Shown here in pieces: positions 9,145 to 17,840 of a stretch of 64,000 nucleotides of DNA (position 1 is its first letter; each line of letters starts with the position of its first letter). The notes beneath the pieces were generated by a model that saw only the letters and a program-made list of their open reading frames with translations, had not been told where the DNA came from and ran no database searches. Position numbers and translations under genes: made by a program. Source of the DNA: Candidatus Sulfopaludibacter sp. SbA3 (GTDB lineage Bacteria > Acidobacteriota > Terriglobia > Bryobacterales > Bryobacteraceae); NCBI GenBank assembly GCA_945890485.1, contig CAMDCN010000004.1, positions 248,001 through 312,000 of the forward strand, read 5' to 3'.

Positions 9145-9651
9145 ATGAGAATCTTACTTCCCGCAGCATTGCTGACAGCCAAGGCCATGGCGGCCGATCT
9201 TGAAGTTACAGTTGAAATTCCGCGGCTGGGCGTCGCCGAGTATCATCGACCCTACGTCGCGATTTTTGTAGAGCGGGCGGACCAGTCGGTGGCGGCCAGT
9301 CTGGCTGTCTGGTACGACCAGCAAACGAACAAGCAGGAGTCGGGCACGACCTGGCTGAAGGACTTGCGCCAGTGGTGGCGGAAGTCTGGCCGCGACCTGA
9401 AGATGCCGGTGGACGGGGTATCCGGGGCGACGCGGCCGCCGGGCACTCATACCGTGGCGTTTCGCGCGGCGAAATCGGCATTGGCCCCTCTGCCCGCCGG
9501 GCAATATCAACTCGTCGTGGAGGCGTCCCGTGAAGTGGGCGGGCGCGAGATTCTGCGAGTTCCCTTTCAGTGGCCCACCGCCTCGGCGCAGCCTGCCCAA
9601 ACCAAAGGGCAGACGGAGCTGGGCGTGGTGAAAGTCGCCGTGAAACCCTAA
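9145..9651 (+). CDS. DUF2271 periplasmic protein
   Basis: A 168-residue protein with a short signal peptide (MRILLPAALLTAKAMAA). The mature part matches the DUF2271 pattern: VTVEIPRLGVAEYHRPYVAIFVE, a WLKDLRQWWRKSGR segment, VDGVSGATRPPG, and LPAGQYQLVVEASREVGG. DUF2271 proteins are predicted periplasmic partners in PepSY/ApbE iron-flavin loci; the VSGATRPPG motif resembles sites that accept covalent FMN from ApbE, so it may be a flavinylated electron carrier. That is inference from motif and context. The gene starts three bases after the PepSY gene and is followed by DUF4198. Confidence 0.85.
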   Translation: MRILLPAALLTAKAMAADLEVTVEIPRLGVAEYHRPYVAIFVERADQSVAASLAVWYDQQTNKQESGTTWLKDLRQWWRKSGRDLKMPVDGVSGATRPPGTHTVAFRAAKSALAPLPAGQYQLVVEASREVGGREILRVPFQWPTASAQPAQTKGQTELGVVKVAVKP

Positions 9652-9671
9652 CCCCTTCTCAGGAGAAAACC

Positions 9672-10511
9672 ATGCTTAGAATCCTCACGGCGATCGCCGT
9701 ATTGACGACCGTATCGCCTTCCTTATTCGCCCACCGGCAGTGGCTGCTGCCGTCCTCCACCGTGCTTTCGAGCACGAACCCGTGGGTGACGGTGGATGCC
9801 GCCGTTTCGAACGAACTCTTTTACTTTGATCACGTGCCGATGCGTCTCGGGAACCTTGTTGTGACGGGCCCGGACGGTGCCCGCGTGGAGGCGCAGAACC
9901 AGGCTACAGGCAAGTACCGCAGCACCTTCGACTTGAACCTGAAACAACCGGGCACTTACCGGATAGCGCTGGTGAACAACTCCGTGTTCGCCAACTGGAC
10001 CGACAATGGCCAGCCGAAGAACTGGCGCGGCACGGAGGAGGCGTTTGCCAAGGAGGTTCCGGCGAACGCGACGGGCCTGCAAGTGAGTCGGATGAGCAGC
10101 CGCGTAGAGGCGTTTGTCACGTCAGGCAAGCCGACGAAGGAAGCGTTGCAGCCGACGGGCGTGGGGCTGGAGCTGGTTCCGGTGACGCACCCGAACGATC
10201 TGGTGACGGGCGAAGCGGCGACGTTCCAGTTGCTGAACAACGGCAAGCCGGCGGCCAACCTGGAGGTGACCTTGATTCCTGGCGGCATTCGGTATCGCGA
10301 CCAGTTGCACGAACGGAAGGTGACCACGGACGCCGAAGGCAAGTTCTCGACGACGTTTAAGGAGCCAGGGATGTATTGGATGAACGCAACGACAGGCGGC
10401 GGCCGCAGGCCGGGTGGTCCAGGCGGGCAGGGTGGTCCGGGCGGGCCGGGCCGGATGCCGGCTGGCAACCGCGCCAGCTACACCGCGACGATAGAAGTGC
10501 TCCCCCAGTAG
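9672..10511 (+). CDS. DUF4198 periplasmic protein with Gly/Pro-rich tail
   Basis: A 279-residue secreted protein with a signal peptide ending in LFAHRQWLLPS. The His just after the cleavage region and the HRQWLLPSSTVLSS start are typical of DUF4198, a beta-rich family (CbiK/NikK-like) linked to metal uptake. The second half has a Cna-like module (GKPAANLEVTLIPGG to GMYWMNATTGGG). A glycine/proline-rich linker (RRPGGPGGQGGPGG) precedes a last strand. The ATG at 9672 is chosen over an in-frame start at 9570 because AGGAG lies at 9661-9665 and the signal peptide begins there. It is gene five of the iron operon; a role in periplasmic metal handling is inferred. Confidence 0.85.
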   Translation: MLRILTAIAVLTTVSPSLFAHRQWLLPSSTVLSSTNPWVTVDAAVSNELFYFDHVPMRLGNLVVTGPDGARVEAQNQATGKYRSTFDLNLKQPGTYRIALVNNSVFANWTDNGQPKNWRGTEEAFAKEVPANATGLQVSRMSSRVEAFVTSGKPTKEALQPTGVGLELVPVTHPNDLVTGEAATFQLLNNGKPAANLEVTLIPGGIRYRDQLHERKVTTDAEGKFSTTFKEPGMYWMNATTGGGRRPGGPGGQGGPGGPGRMPAGNRASYTATIEVLPQ

Positions 10512-10512
10512 C

Positions 10513-11490
10513 TTGCGAAGAATCGCCATTCCCACGACGCTCCCCGGCGGCTTACCGATCAAGCCGCCGGCGTCCTTTTGCCCCATCTCATTGCGCGGTG
10601 AGACGATGGGCACCATTTGGAGTATCGAGGCCTACGCCCCGGAGGGTACGCCACTTGCGGAGTTGCGGGCCGCGGCGGAGGGCGAGCTCGATCGGGTGGT
10701 TGCGCAGATGAGCCACTACCGGGAGGACTCGGACCTGTGCCGGTTCAACCGCGCGGCGGCGGGCACGTGGCAGCCGATTCCGCCGGAGTTCTTTCATGTC
10801 CTGGAGCGCGCGCTTTCGATTGCGCGCGAGACGGATGGCGCGTTTGACCCCGCATTGGGCGGGGTGGTGAACGCGTGGGGCTTCGGACCGGCGGCTCCGG
10901 CTCCGCAGGTGGCCGGACGGTGGCGGGAGGTGGCGCTGTGTCCGGAGACGCGCGAAGCATGGCAGCCGGGAGGGGCGACACTCGACCTATCGGCCATTGC
11001 AAAGGGGTTCGCGGTTGATCAATTGGTGCGGGCGACGCTCCGGCTGGGGCTGGCCAGTTTTCTGGTGGAGATTGGCGGCGAGCTTTGTGCGCGGGGAGTG
11101 AAGCCCGATGGGCAGCCGTGGTGGGTGGCGGTGGAGCCGCCCGCGCCGGAGTTTCCAGAGGAGATGCTGATCGCCCTCTGCAACGGCGCGGTGGCGACGT
11201 CAGGCGATTACCGGAGGTTCGTGATGGAGGGCGGGGAGCGGCTGCCGCACACGATGGACCCGGCCACAGCCGCGCCGGCGCGGAGCGGGGTGGCATCCGT
11301 TACCGTTTTGCATGCGGAGGCCATGGCGGCGGATGCGTACTCGACGGCCATGGCGGTATTGGGTGCGGGGCCGGGCATGGCGTTAGCGGATGGGCTGGGG
11401 TTGGCGGCTTATATGATCATCCGGGAAGGCGAAGCCTACCGAAGCCATTGCAGCCGGGCGTTTCAGCGGATGTTGGATGATACCGGGTAG
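10513..11490 (+). CDS. apbE: FAD:protein FMN transferase (ApbE)
   Basis: A 325-residue ApbE-family enzyme that attaches FMN from FAD to Ser/Thr residues of exported redox proteins. Conserved blocks are visible in order: MGTIWSIEAYAP, GAFDPALGGVVNAWGFG, LDLSAIAKGFAVDQL, LVEIGGELCARG, VATSGDYRRF, HTMDPATAAPA, and the metal-binding AMAADAYSTAMAVLG. The frame opens with TTG one base after the DUF4198 stop; an internal ATG near residue 32 (MGTIWSIEAY) is a realistic alternative start because the family core begins there. No strong signal peptide is seen. As last gene of the operon it probably flavinylates the PepSY/DUF2271 partners, supporting reductive iron release. Confidence 0.93.
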   Translation: MRRIAIPTTLPGGLPIKPPASFCPISLRGETMGTIWSIEAYAPEGTPLAELRAAAEGELDRVVAQMSHYREDSDLCRFNRAAAGTWQPIPPEFFHVLERALSIARETDGAFDPALGGVVNAWGFGPAAPAPQVAGRWREVALCPETREAWQPGGATLDLSAIAKGFAVDQLVRATLRLGLASFLVEIGGELCARGVKPDGQPWWVAVEPPAPEFPEEMLIALCNGAVATSGDYRRFVMEGGERLPHTMDPATAAPARSGVASVTVLHAEAMAADAYSTAMAVLGAGPGMALADGLGLAAYMIIREGEAYRSHCSRAFQRMLDDTG

Positions 11491-11511
11491 ACCGGGGAGT
11501 TCCCGGAGCGC

Positions 11512-14500
11512 CTATTGCGGCACCAGCCAGGCTCCGTTAACCTTCCATGACGAGGTGATGGCCGTGAGCGTTTGGAGGGCCATCCAGACGGCCTTGTTGC
11601 CGGCGAAGCCCGTCTTGAGAGTGGTCTTCAGGTTGAGCGTCAGCCGCGCGCCGGACTTGACGGCGGACGAGCCCAGGGCTTCGACCTTGCACTGCGAGTT
11701 CTCGAGGGCTCCGGCGCCGGCCAGGGGCATGACGGTGACGGCGGCACCATCGCCGTCGTCCGGAAACAGCAGCAAAAGGTTGCCGGGAACGTAGTAGGCG
11801 ATATAGCAGGCTTGGCGAGCGTCGAGGGCGGTGTTGACGAGAGCCCAGACTGTTTGCAGGTTGTTGGCGTCGGAGGCGTCTTCATAATCGAAGGCGAGGG
11901 TGGCGGTGGCGGTGGATCCGGCGGCGGGCGTCATGCTGATGGGGTTGGGATAGGTGACGGGCAGACCGGGGACGGCGTGGAAGCCCATGGTGGACCAGCC
12001 GGAGTTTTCACCAGCCAGATTGCGGGCGGCGAGATAGACGACACGGTTACCGGCGAAGGCGTTGTGGAAGGTGATGTTGAGCACGAGAGTGAGTGTGTTG
12101 CCGTCGGTGGTGGCGGACGAACCGGTGCCGGAAATGGTGCATTGGTTGTTGGCGACGGTGCTGGCCGTGCCGAGGACGAGGGGACCGAGGAGACCCGCGT
12201 CGGGTCCGGCGTCGGGAACGAGAAACAGGAGACCGGCCGTGGCGACGTAGGCGATGTAGCAAGCGTTGCCGCCGTCGAGAGCCCGATTGATGAGGACGTT
12301 GGCGACATTCAGATTGACGACGCCGCCGGGATCGGTGAAACGGAAGGTGAAGATTTTGGTGGCGCCAGAGCCGGAGAGAGGATCGGTACCGGAGACGGTG
12401 GGTACGCGGCGGCCGGCGTGAGAGCTGGTAAGGGTATAGGCGCCAGTACCGGCGGTGCTGGAGTCCGCGCTGGAGATTAGCACGGTATAGGCGCCGGTTT
12501 GCTGCGCGACATATTGCACCTGCGCCGCGGCGGCACCCCAGTCGGCGGCGACTTGGGCTCCGTTGGGCCCGCGGAGCCGGAGATAGGGAAAGAAGTTGTC
12601 CGTCGGTCCAGTCTCCCCAACGCTGAGAATGATGGTTTGCCCAGCCGTCGCTTCCAGTGTCCACATATCAAGATCGGAGGTAGTGATGGCCCCAGGGTTC
12701 GGTCCAATGTTCAGACCCCCACCTTCATCGCCGGTGGGGACAATGTATGCGGCCGGCGATCGCGCCAGCCGGACGACATAAGCGCCTGTTCCTGCGGTGG
12801 AAGAGTCGGCACTTGAAATGAGCACCGTGTAGGTTCCGGACGAAGCGGCGACGTGGTTGATCTCGGCGGCGACGGCTCCCCAATCGGCAGTGACCTGCGC
12901 ACCGTTCGGAGCCCGCAGGCGAATATAGGGGAAGAAGTTATTCGTTGCTCCGGTTTCGGCCACGCTCAGCGTGAGCGTATCGCCGGCGTTCGCCTGAAAG
13001 CTCCAAAGGTCGAGATCGCTGGTGCCAATTGCGCCGGGATGATTGGCGCCATTTGTCATCAGCCCACCTTCGTCGCCCGAAGGAACGACAAACGGAGCCG
13101 GCGATTGGGCGAGCCGCAAGATATAGTCGCCGGTGCCGGCCGTGCTGGAATCTGCACTTGAGACGAGCACAGTGTAGGTTCCCGATAGCGACGCGACATG
13201 ATTGATTTCCGCGGCAACCGCTCCCCAATTGGAGGTGACCTGTGCGCCGTTCGGACCACGAAGCCGGATGTAGGGGAAAAAATTGCTGGTCGCTCCGGTC
13301 TCGGCGACACTGAGCGTCAGGGTCTGCCCGGCGGTCGCTTGAAAGCTCCACAGGTCAAGATCGGATGTGGCGATGTTCCCGGTATGATTGGCGCCGTTCG
13401 TCATCGCGCCGCCTTCGTCCCCGGAAGGTACGATAAATACCGTCGGCGTCTGAGCCAGCCGGAGGACGTAGTTCCCCGTGCCCGCGGTGCTGGAGTCCGC
13501 GCTCGAAACCAGAACCGTATAGGTACCGGATTGAGAGGCAACGTGATTGATCTCGGCGGCTACGGCGCCCCAGTTGGAGGTTACCTGAGCACCGTTCGGC
13601 GCACGAAGCCGGATGTACGGGAAGAAGTTGCTGGTGGCCCCGGATTCAGCCACGCTAAGGGTGAGGGTGTCGCCGGAGTTCGCCTGGAAGCTCCAAAGAT
13701 CGAGATCGCTGGTATCGATTGTACCCGCGTGGTTCGCTCCGTTCGTCATCGCCCCGCCCTCGTCGCCCGAAGGCACGACGAACGGCGCCGCCACTTGCGC
13801 GAGCCGCAAGACATAGTCGCCCGTACCGGCAGTGCCGGAGTCGGCGCTGGAGATCAGGACGGTATAGGTCCCGGACTGCGATGCAACGTGATTGATCTCG
13901 GCAGCCACAGCGCCCCAGTTGGCGGTGACCTGTGCCCCATTGGGGCCGCGAAGCCGAATGTAGGGAAAGAAATTGCTGGTCGCCCCCGACTCGGCAACGC
14001 TAAGGGTTAATGTTTGCCCGGCGTTCGCCTGGAAACTCCAAAGGTCCAGGTCGGAGGTAGCGATCGTTCCAATGTGGTTGCCGCCGTTCGTCAAGGGTCC
14101 GCCCTCGTCGCCGCCGGGTACAACAAACGCGACTGGCACCTGCGCCAGCCGGAGAATATAGCTTCCGGTCCCCGCGTTGCCCGAATCCGCGCTGGAGATC
14201 AGGACCGTGTAGGTTCCGGACGAAGAGGTGACATGGTTGATCTCCGCCGCCACTGCGCCCCAATTGGAGGTAAGCTGCGCGCCGCCCGGCGATTGCAGAC
14301 GGATGTAGGGGAAGAAGTTGGTTGTCGCGCCGGTCTCGGCCACGCTCAGCGTCAGAGTCTCTCCCGCGTTGGCTTGAAACGTCCAGATATCAATCTCGCC
14401 GGCGCCTGATATGGCGGCACTATGATTCCCGCCATTCGTCATCGCCCCCTGCGCCCACATGTGCGAAAGCGACAAAGCTAAAACGACTACGGAGTGAATA

Positions 14501-14517
14501 CACATCCTGATCGGCAC
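11512..14517 (-). CDS. Secreted protein with six PPC-like tandem domains and two C-terminal repeats
   Basis: A 1001-residue exported protein. A signal peptide (MPIRMCIHSVVVLALSLSHMWAQ) precedes six tandem units of ~115 residues. Each unit contains SDLDLWSFQANAG-, TLTLSVAE-GATSNFFPYIRL-, NWGAVAAEINHV- and SGTYTVLISSADS-like blocks, the layout of pre-peptidase C-terminal (PPC) beta-sandwiches. Units 2-5 are nearly identical; the sixth is more diverged. Residues ~705-1001 form two related ~140-residue repeats with ALD-ACYIAY and LLFLVPD/LLLLFPD blocks. No catalytic domain is seen, so a surface, adhesive or matrix role is more likely than an enzyme. The GTG start at 14517 has GGGAG seven bases upstream. 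It converges on apbE. Confidence 0.85.
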   Translation of the reverse strand: MPIRMCIHSVVVLALSLSHMWAQGAMTNGGNHSAAISGAGEIDIWTFQANAGETLTLSVAETGATTNFFPYIRLQSPGGAQLTSNWGAVAAEINHVTSSSGTYTVLISSADSGNAGTGSYILRLAQVPVAFVVPGGDEGGPLTNGGNHIGTIATSDLDLWSFQANAGQTLTLSVAESGATSNFFPYIRLRGPNGAQVTANWGAVAAEINHVASQSGTYTVLISSADSGTAGTGDYVLRLAQVAAPFVVPSGDEGGAMTNGANHAGTIDTSDLDLWSFQANSGDTLTLSVAESGATSNFFPYIRLRAPNGAQVTSNWGAVAAEINHVASQSGTYTVLVSSADSSTAGTGNYVLRLAQTPTVFIVPSGDEGGAMTNGANHTGNIATSDLDLWSFQATAGQTLTLSVAETGATSNFFPYIRLRGPNGAQVTSNWGAVAAEINHVASLSGTYTVLVSSADSSTAGTGDYILRLAQSPAPFVVPSGDEGGLMTNGANHPGAIGTSDLDLWSFQANAGDTLTLSVAETGATNNFFPYIRLRAPNGAQVTADWGAVAAEINHVAASSGTYTVLISSADSSTAGTGAYVVRLARSPAAYIVPTGDEGGGLNIGPNPGAITTSDLDMWTLEATAGQTIILSVGETGPTDNFFPYLRLRGPNGAQVAADWGAAAAQVQYVAQQTGAYTVLISSADSSTAGTGAYTLTSSHAGRRVPTVSGTDPLSGSGATKIFTFRFTDPGGVVNLNVANVLINRALDGGNACYIAYVATAGLLFLVPDAGPDAGLLGPLVLGTASTVANNQCTISGTGSSATTDGNTLTLVLNITFHNAFAGNRVVYLAARNLAGENSGWSTMGFHAVPGLPVTYPNPISMTPAAGSTATATLAFDYEDASDANNLQTVWALVNTALDARQACYIAYYVPGNLLLLFPDDGDGAAVTVMPLAGAGALENSQCKVEALGSSAVKSGARLTLNLKTTLKTGFAGNKAVWMALQTLTAITSSWKVNGAWLVPQ
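12400..14450 (-). repeat. Six tandem ~345-bp coding repeats
   Basis: The PPC-like units repeat at DNA level with a period of 345 bp. For example, the segment encoding the GDEGG start of a unit recurs near 12730, 13075, 13417, 13762 and 14107. Similarity is highest among the middle copies. This implies recent unit duplication or gene conversion and makes the array prone to copy-number change. Confidence 0.8.
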
Positions 14518-14725
14518 AAGTCATCTCCCGTGGATGGACTCAGCACGCGACCAATTCCTCTGGTGCGCCGGCAAGTTGGTTACTTTCGTGGCGCCTCAAT
14601 CCAGTAAGGACGCCCTATCCCAACGTCGAGAATTCTACTCGGCAGAAGATAGTTATCGGCGAACGATCTTCCGCGGCAATCCGGAGCGTAAACGAAATCG
14701 CCGCGAGATGCAAGGGTAAATGTTC

Positions 14726-17700
14726 TCAGCGAACAGGAATAGGAGCGTCAACCTTCGACTTAGAGCGTAAGTTACTTGCAAACCAAATACCGATGTCTTC
14801 GAAAAGTGAGTAAAACACGGGTACCGCGAGTAATGTGAGTAACAGACACAAGCTCTGCCCGCCCACGACGAGCAGCCCGATGCTCCGGTTCGTCGCCGCC
14901 CCGGGACCGGTACCGATGACCAGCGGAATCATACCGGCGACGAGGGCGATGGTCGTCATCAGGATGGGGCGGAGACGGTCCCGGTTGCCGGCGATGATGG
15001 CCTCGTAGCGCGGCATTCCTTTGGCGCGAAGCTGGTTGGTGTGGTCGATCTGCAGGATCGCATTCTTTTTCACGACGCCGAAGAGAAGCAGGATTCCGAG
15101 CATGGAGAAGATGTTCAACTGCTGGCCGGCGAGGTAGCTGCTCAGGAGAGCAAACGGAATGCTGAGCGGGAGCGTTAGCAGGATCGTGATCGGATGGATC
15201 AGGCTTTCGAACTGGGCGGCCAGCACCATATACATGAACGCGAACGTCAGGCCCACGGCGAGCAGGAAGTAGTATCCGGTCTTTTCGAGTTCCTTGGCGT
15301 TGCCGGTAAGCGCTTCGCTGTAACCGGCCGGCATGTTGAGCGAACTTACCGCTTCGCGGATGGCCGTGACGGCTTCGCTTTGGCTGGCGCCGGGGGCGAG
15401 GTTGGCGTAGAGGGTAACCTGACGCTGCCGGTTCAGGCGATCGATGGAGCCCGGCCCGGCGGCCTTTTCGAGACTGACGAGTTGGCTCAGCGGCACGAGG
15501 CCGTTCTGCTCCGTGTCGCCGGGGACGCGGCGAGGGACGAGGATTTCGCTCAAGCGATCCGCGCTGCCGCGTTCGGAGAGACGGGCGCGGAGGCGGATAT
15601 CGTAGAGGTTCTTCCCCTCCCCGTAGTTGCCGACGACTTCGCCGGCGTATAAGGTGTTCACGGCTCCGGCGACGTCTTCGAGATTAACGCCGAGATCGGC
15701 GGCGCGCTCGCGGTCGACATTGATGCGCAGTTCGGGCTTGCCGGGGAGGAGGCTGCGGTCGCTGTCGGCTAGCTTCGGGTTCTTCTTCATGATATCGAGG
15801 ACGCGGGCGGAGTAGTCCTCGAGTTTGGCGAGGTCGGGTCCGCGGAGCACGAACTGGACCTCGGTGTTCTTTTCGCCACCACTAAAGGGGTCGATGGGTT
15901 GAACGGAGGTGTAGATCTCCTTGGGATAGTGCTGGATCTTCTGACGGGTGACGGCGACGAGGGCCTGTTGATCCTGCTGTCGCTCAGCGGGCGGGACGAG
16001 GCGGACGATGATGCTGCCTTGGTTGACCTTTTGGAGTGCGTTAAAGCCGGGGACGGTGAGCGTGCTTTTTACGCCGGGGACGTCGCTACGGATGAGACGG
16101 GCCATATCCTCCATGACGCTTTCCGTGGCCGCGAGGCTTGAGCCTTCGGGCAGTCGGACGGAGACTTCGAACTCGCTTTCGTCATCCTGAGCGATGAACT
16201 GGAAGCCGGTGAGCATGCCGAGCGGAATGGTGCTGGAGACGACCAGAACGCAGATGATGGCGACCTTGCCACGATTGGCCATGCTCCAGACGAGAAGGCG
16301 AGTGTAGGTCGTATCGAGCCAGCGATTGAGCCGGGAGTCGGCGCTGGAATGTTCGCCTTTGGTGTGGCGCAGCCAGCGGGCGGCGAGACTGGGAGTAAGG
16401 GTGAAGCTGACAAGCAGGCTGACGGCGATGGCGGCGGCGCTGGTGAGTCCGAAGCTGGACATAAACATGCCGACGATGCCGCCCATGAAGCCGATAGGGA
16501 CGAAGACGGCGAGCAGGCTGAGCGTGGTGGCCATGACGGCGAGGCCGATTTCTCGGGTGCCTTCTATGGCGGCCTGTTCGGGGGAGAGGCCGCGTTCTTC
16601 CATCACCTTCACGATGTTTTCAAGGACGACGATGGCGTCGTCGATCACGATGCCGACCATGAGCGTGAGCGCGAGCATGGTCATGAGATTCAGCGTGTAG
16701 CCGAGGGCGGCCATGAGGGCGAAGCTTGTGATGATGGAAGTAGGAATGGCTAGGGCCGCGATGATGGTGCTGCGCAGGTTGCCGAGGAAGATATAGACGA
16801 CGATGGCGGCCAGGATGGCGCCGACGACGAGATGCTCTTCAATGGAATGGAGGCTCGCGCGGATGAACTCGCTATGGTCGCGGATCTTTGTGAGTTGGAG
16901 GTCGGTGGGAAGATCGGCCTTGATCTCTTCGAGGCGCTCGTGGACGGAGTCGATGACGGCGACGGTGTTGACGCCGGACTGCTTGGCGATGGCGAGGACG
17001 ACGGCGTTGGCTCCATTTTGCCGGGCGATGCTTTTGGCTTCCTTTCCGGCGTCACGCACGGTGGCGACGTCAGCGATGCGGATGGCGTAGCCGTTGCGCT
17101 GGGAGACGACGATGCGGGCGAAATCGTCGACCTGCTGGATTTTGCCCATCGTTTTGACGGTGAGCGACTGGTTGCCTTGATCGAGCGCGCCGCCGGGGAG
17201 TTCGAGGTTCTGGGCGCGAAGTGCTTTCGCGAGATCGCTGACAGTAAGGCCGTAGGAGCGGAGTTTATCGAGGTCGGCAAGGATGTGGAGTTCGCGTTTG
17301 CGGCCGCCGTAGATGGTCACCTTCCCGACGCCGCTGACGCTCGACAGGCGGTCGACGATCTGCTTGTCGACCAGTTCAGTGAGGGCCGTGAGTTCGCGGG
17401 GCGAGGTGATGGCGTAGAGGAGGACGTCGGCGGCGTCGGAGTTGATCTTTTGGACCACCGGCTTCTCGGAGGTGCGGGGGAGATCGTTGAGGACGAGGTC
17501 GACTTTTTGGCGGACTTCCGCGGCGGAGGCGTCCACGCTACGGCCGAGTTGGAACTGGACAACAACATTGGAGACGCCTTCGCTCGAAACGGAGCGGAGC
17601 TCTTCGATGCCAGCGACTGTGTTGACGGTGGCCTCTATGCGTTCGGTGATTTCGCGCTCGATTTCGGTGGGGCTCGCGCCGGGATTGGCGGTGGTGACAG

Positions 17701-17839
17701 TGACGATCGGGAGGTCGACGTTGGGGAAGCGGTCGAGACCGAGGAGGAAGAAGCAAACAGCGCCGACGACAGTCATCGACAGGATGAGCATGGCGGCGAA
17801 GACGGGCCGCCGGACGCAGATTTCAGCCAGTTTCTGCAT
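14726..17839 (-). CDS. RND-family efflux pump, inner-membrane component (HAE1 type)
   Basis: A 1037-residue proton-driven transporter of the AcrB/MexB family, at the usual family length. The N-terminal helix (RRPVFAAMLILSMTVVGAVCF) is followed by the porter domain (FPNVDLPIVTVTTANPGASP). TM4 carries the paired aspartates of the proton relay in GIVIDDAIVVLEN. A second helix bundle ends with FGVVKKNAILQIDHTNQ and RLRPILMTTIALVAGMIPL. It is the last gene of the TetR-TolC-MFP-RND operon, starting one base from the adaptor stop. With two partners of matching type it should form a tripartite pump for hydrophobic toxicants; substrates cannot be read from sequence. Confidence 0.95.
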   Translation of the reverse strand: MQKLAEICVRRPVFAAMLILSMTVVGAVCFFLLGLDRFPNVDLPIVTVTTANPGASPTEIEREITERIEATVNTVAGIEELRSVSSEGVSNVVVQFQLGRSVDASAAEVRQKVDLVLNDLPRTSEKPVVQKINSDAADVLLYAITSPRELTALTELVDKQIVDRLSSVSGVGKVTIYGGRKRELHILADLDKLRSYGLTVSDLAKALRAQNLELPGGALDQGNQSLTVKTMGKIQQVDDFARIVVSQRNGYAIRIADVATVRDAGKEAKSIARQNGANAVVLAIAKQSGVNTVAVIDSVHERLEEIKADLPTDLQLTKIRDHSEFIRASLHSIEEHLVVGAILAAIVVYIFLGNLRSTIIAALAIPTSIITSFALMAALGYTLNLMTMLALTLMVGIVIDDAIVVLENIVKVMEERGLSPEQAAIEGTREIGLAVMATTLSLLAVFVPIGFMGGIVGMFMSSFGLTSAAAIAVSLLVSFTLTPSLAARWLRHTKGEHSSADSRLNRWLDTTYTRLLVWSMANRGKVAIICVLVVSSTIPLGMLTGFQFIAQDDESEFEVSVRLPEGSSLAATESVMEDMARLIRSDVPGVKSTLTVPGFNALQKVNQGSIIVRLVPPAERQQDQQALVAVTRQKIQHYPKEIYTSVQPIDPFSGGEKNTEVQFVLRGPDLAKLEDYSARVLDIMKKNPKLADSDRSLLPGKPELRINVDRERAADLGVNLEDVAGAVNTLYAGEVVGNYGEGKNLYDIRLRARLSERGSADRLSEILVPRRVPGDTEQNGLVPLSQLVSLEKAAGPGSIDRLNRQRQVTLYANLAPGASQSEAVTAIREAVSSLNMPAGYSEALTGNAKELEKTGYYFLLAVGLTFAFMYMVLAAQFESLIHPITILLTLPLSIPFALLSSYLAGQQLNIFSMLGILLLFGVVKKNAILQIDHTNQLRAKGMPRYEAIIAGNRDRLRPILMTTIALVAGMIPLVIGTGPGAATNRSIGLLVVGGQSLCLLLTLLAVPVFYSLFEDIGIWFASNLRSKSKVDAPIPVR

Positions 17840-17840
17840 G

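Noticed and set aside
11572-12480. 302-codon plus-strand open frame
   Set aside because: Antisense to the C-terminal repeats of the PPC-like protein. Its Gly/Glu/Val-rich low-complexity product mirrors the other strand's codon bias.
12400-14450. Possible CRISPR-like array
   Set aside because: The repeats are 345 bp long, in phase with the coding frame and without unique short spacers; they are protein-domain repeats.
14534-14719. 61-codon plus-strand ORF between the repeat protein and the RND pump
   Set aside because: No start signal, family or hydrophobic feature; most likely the upstream regulatory region of the minus-strand repeat-protein gene.
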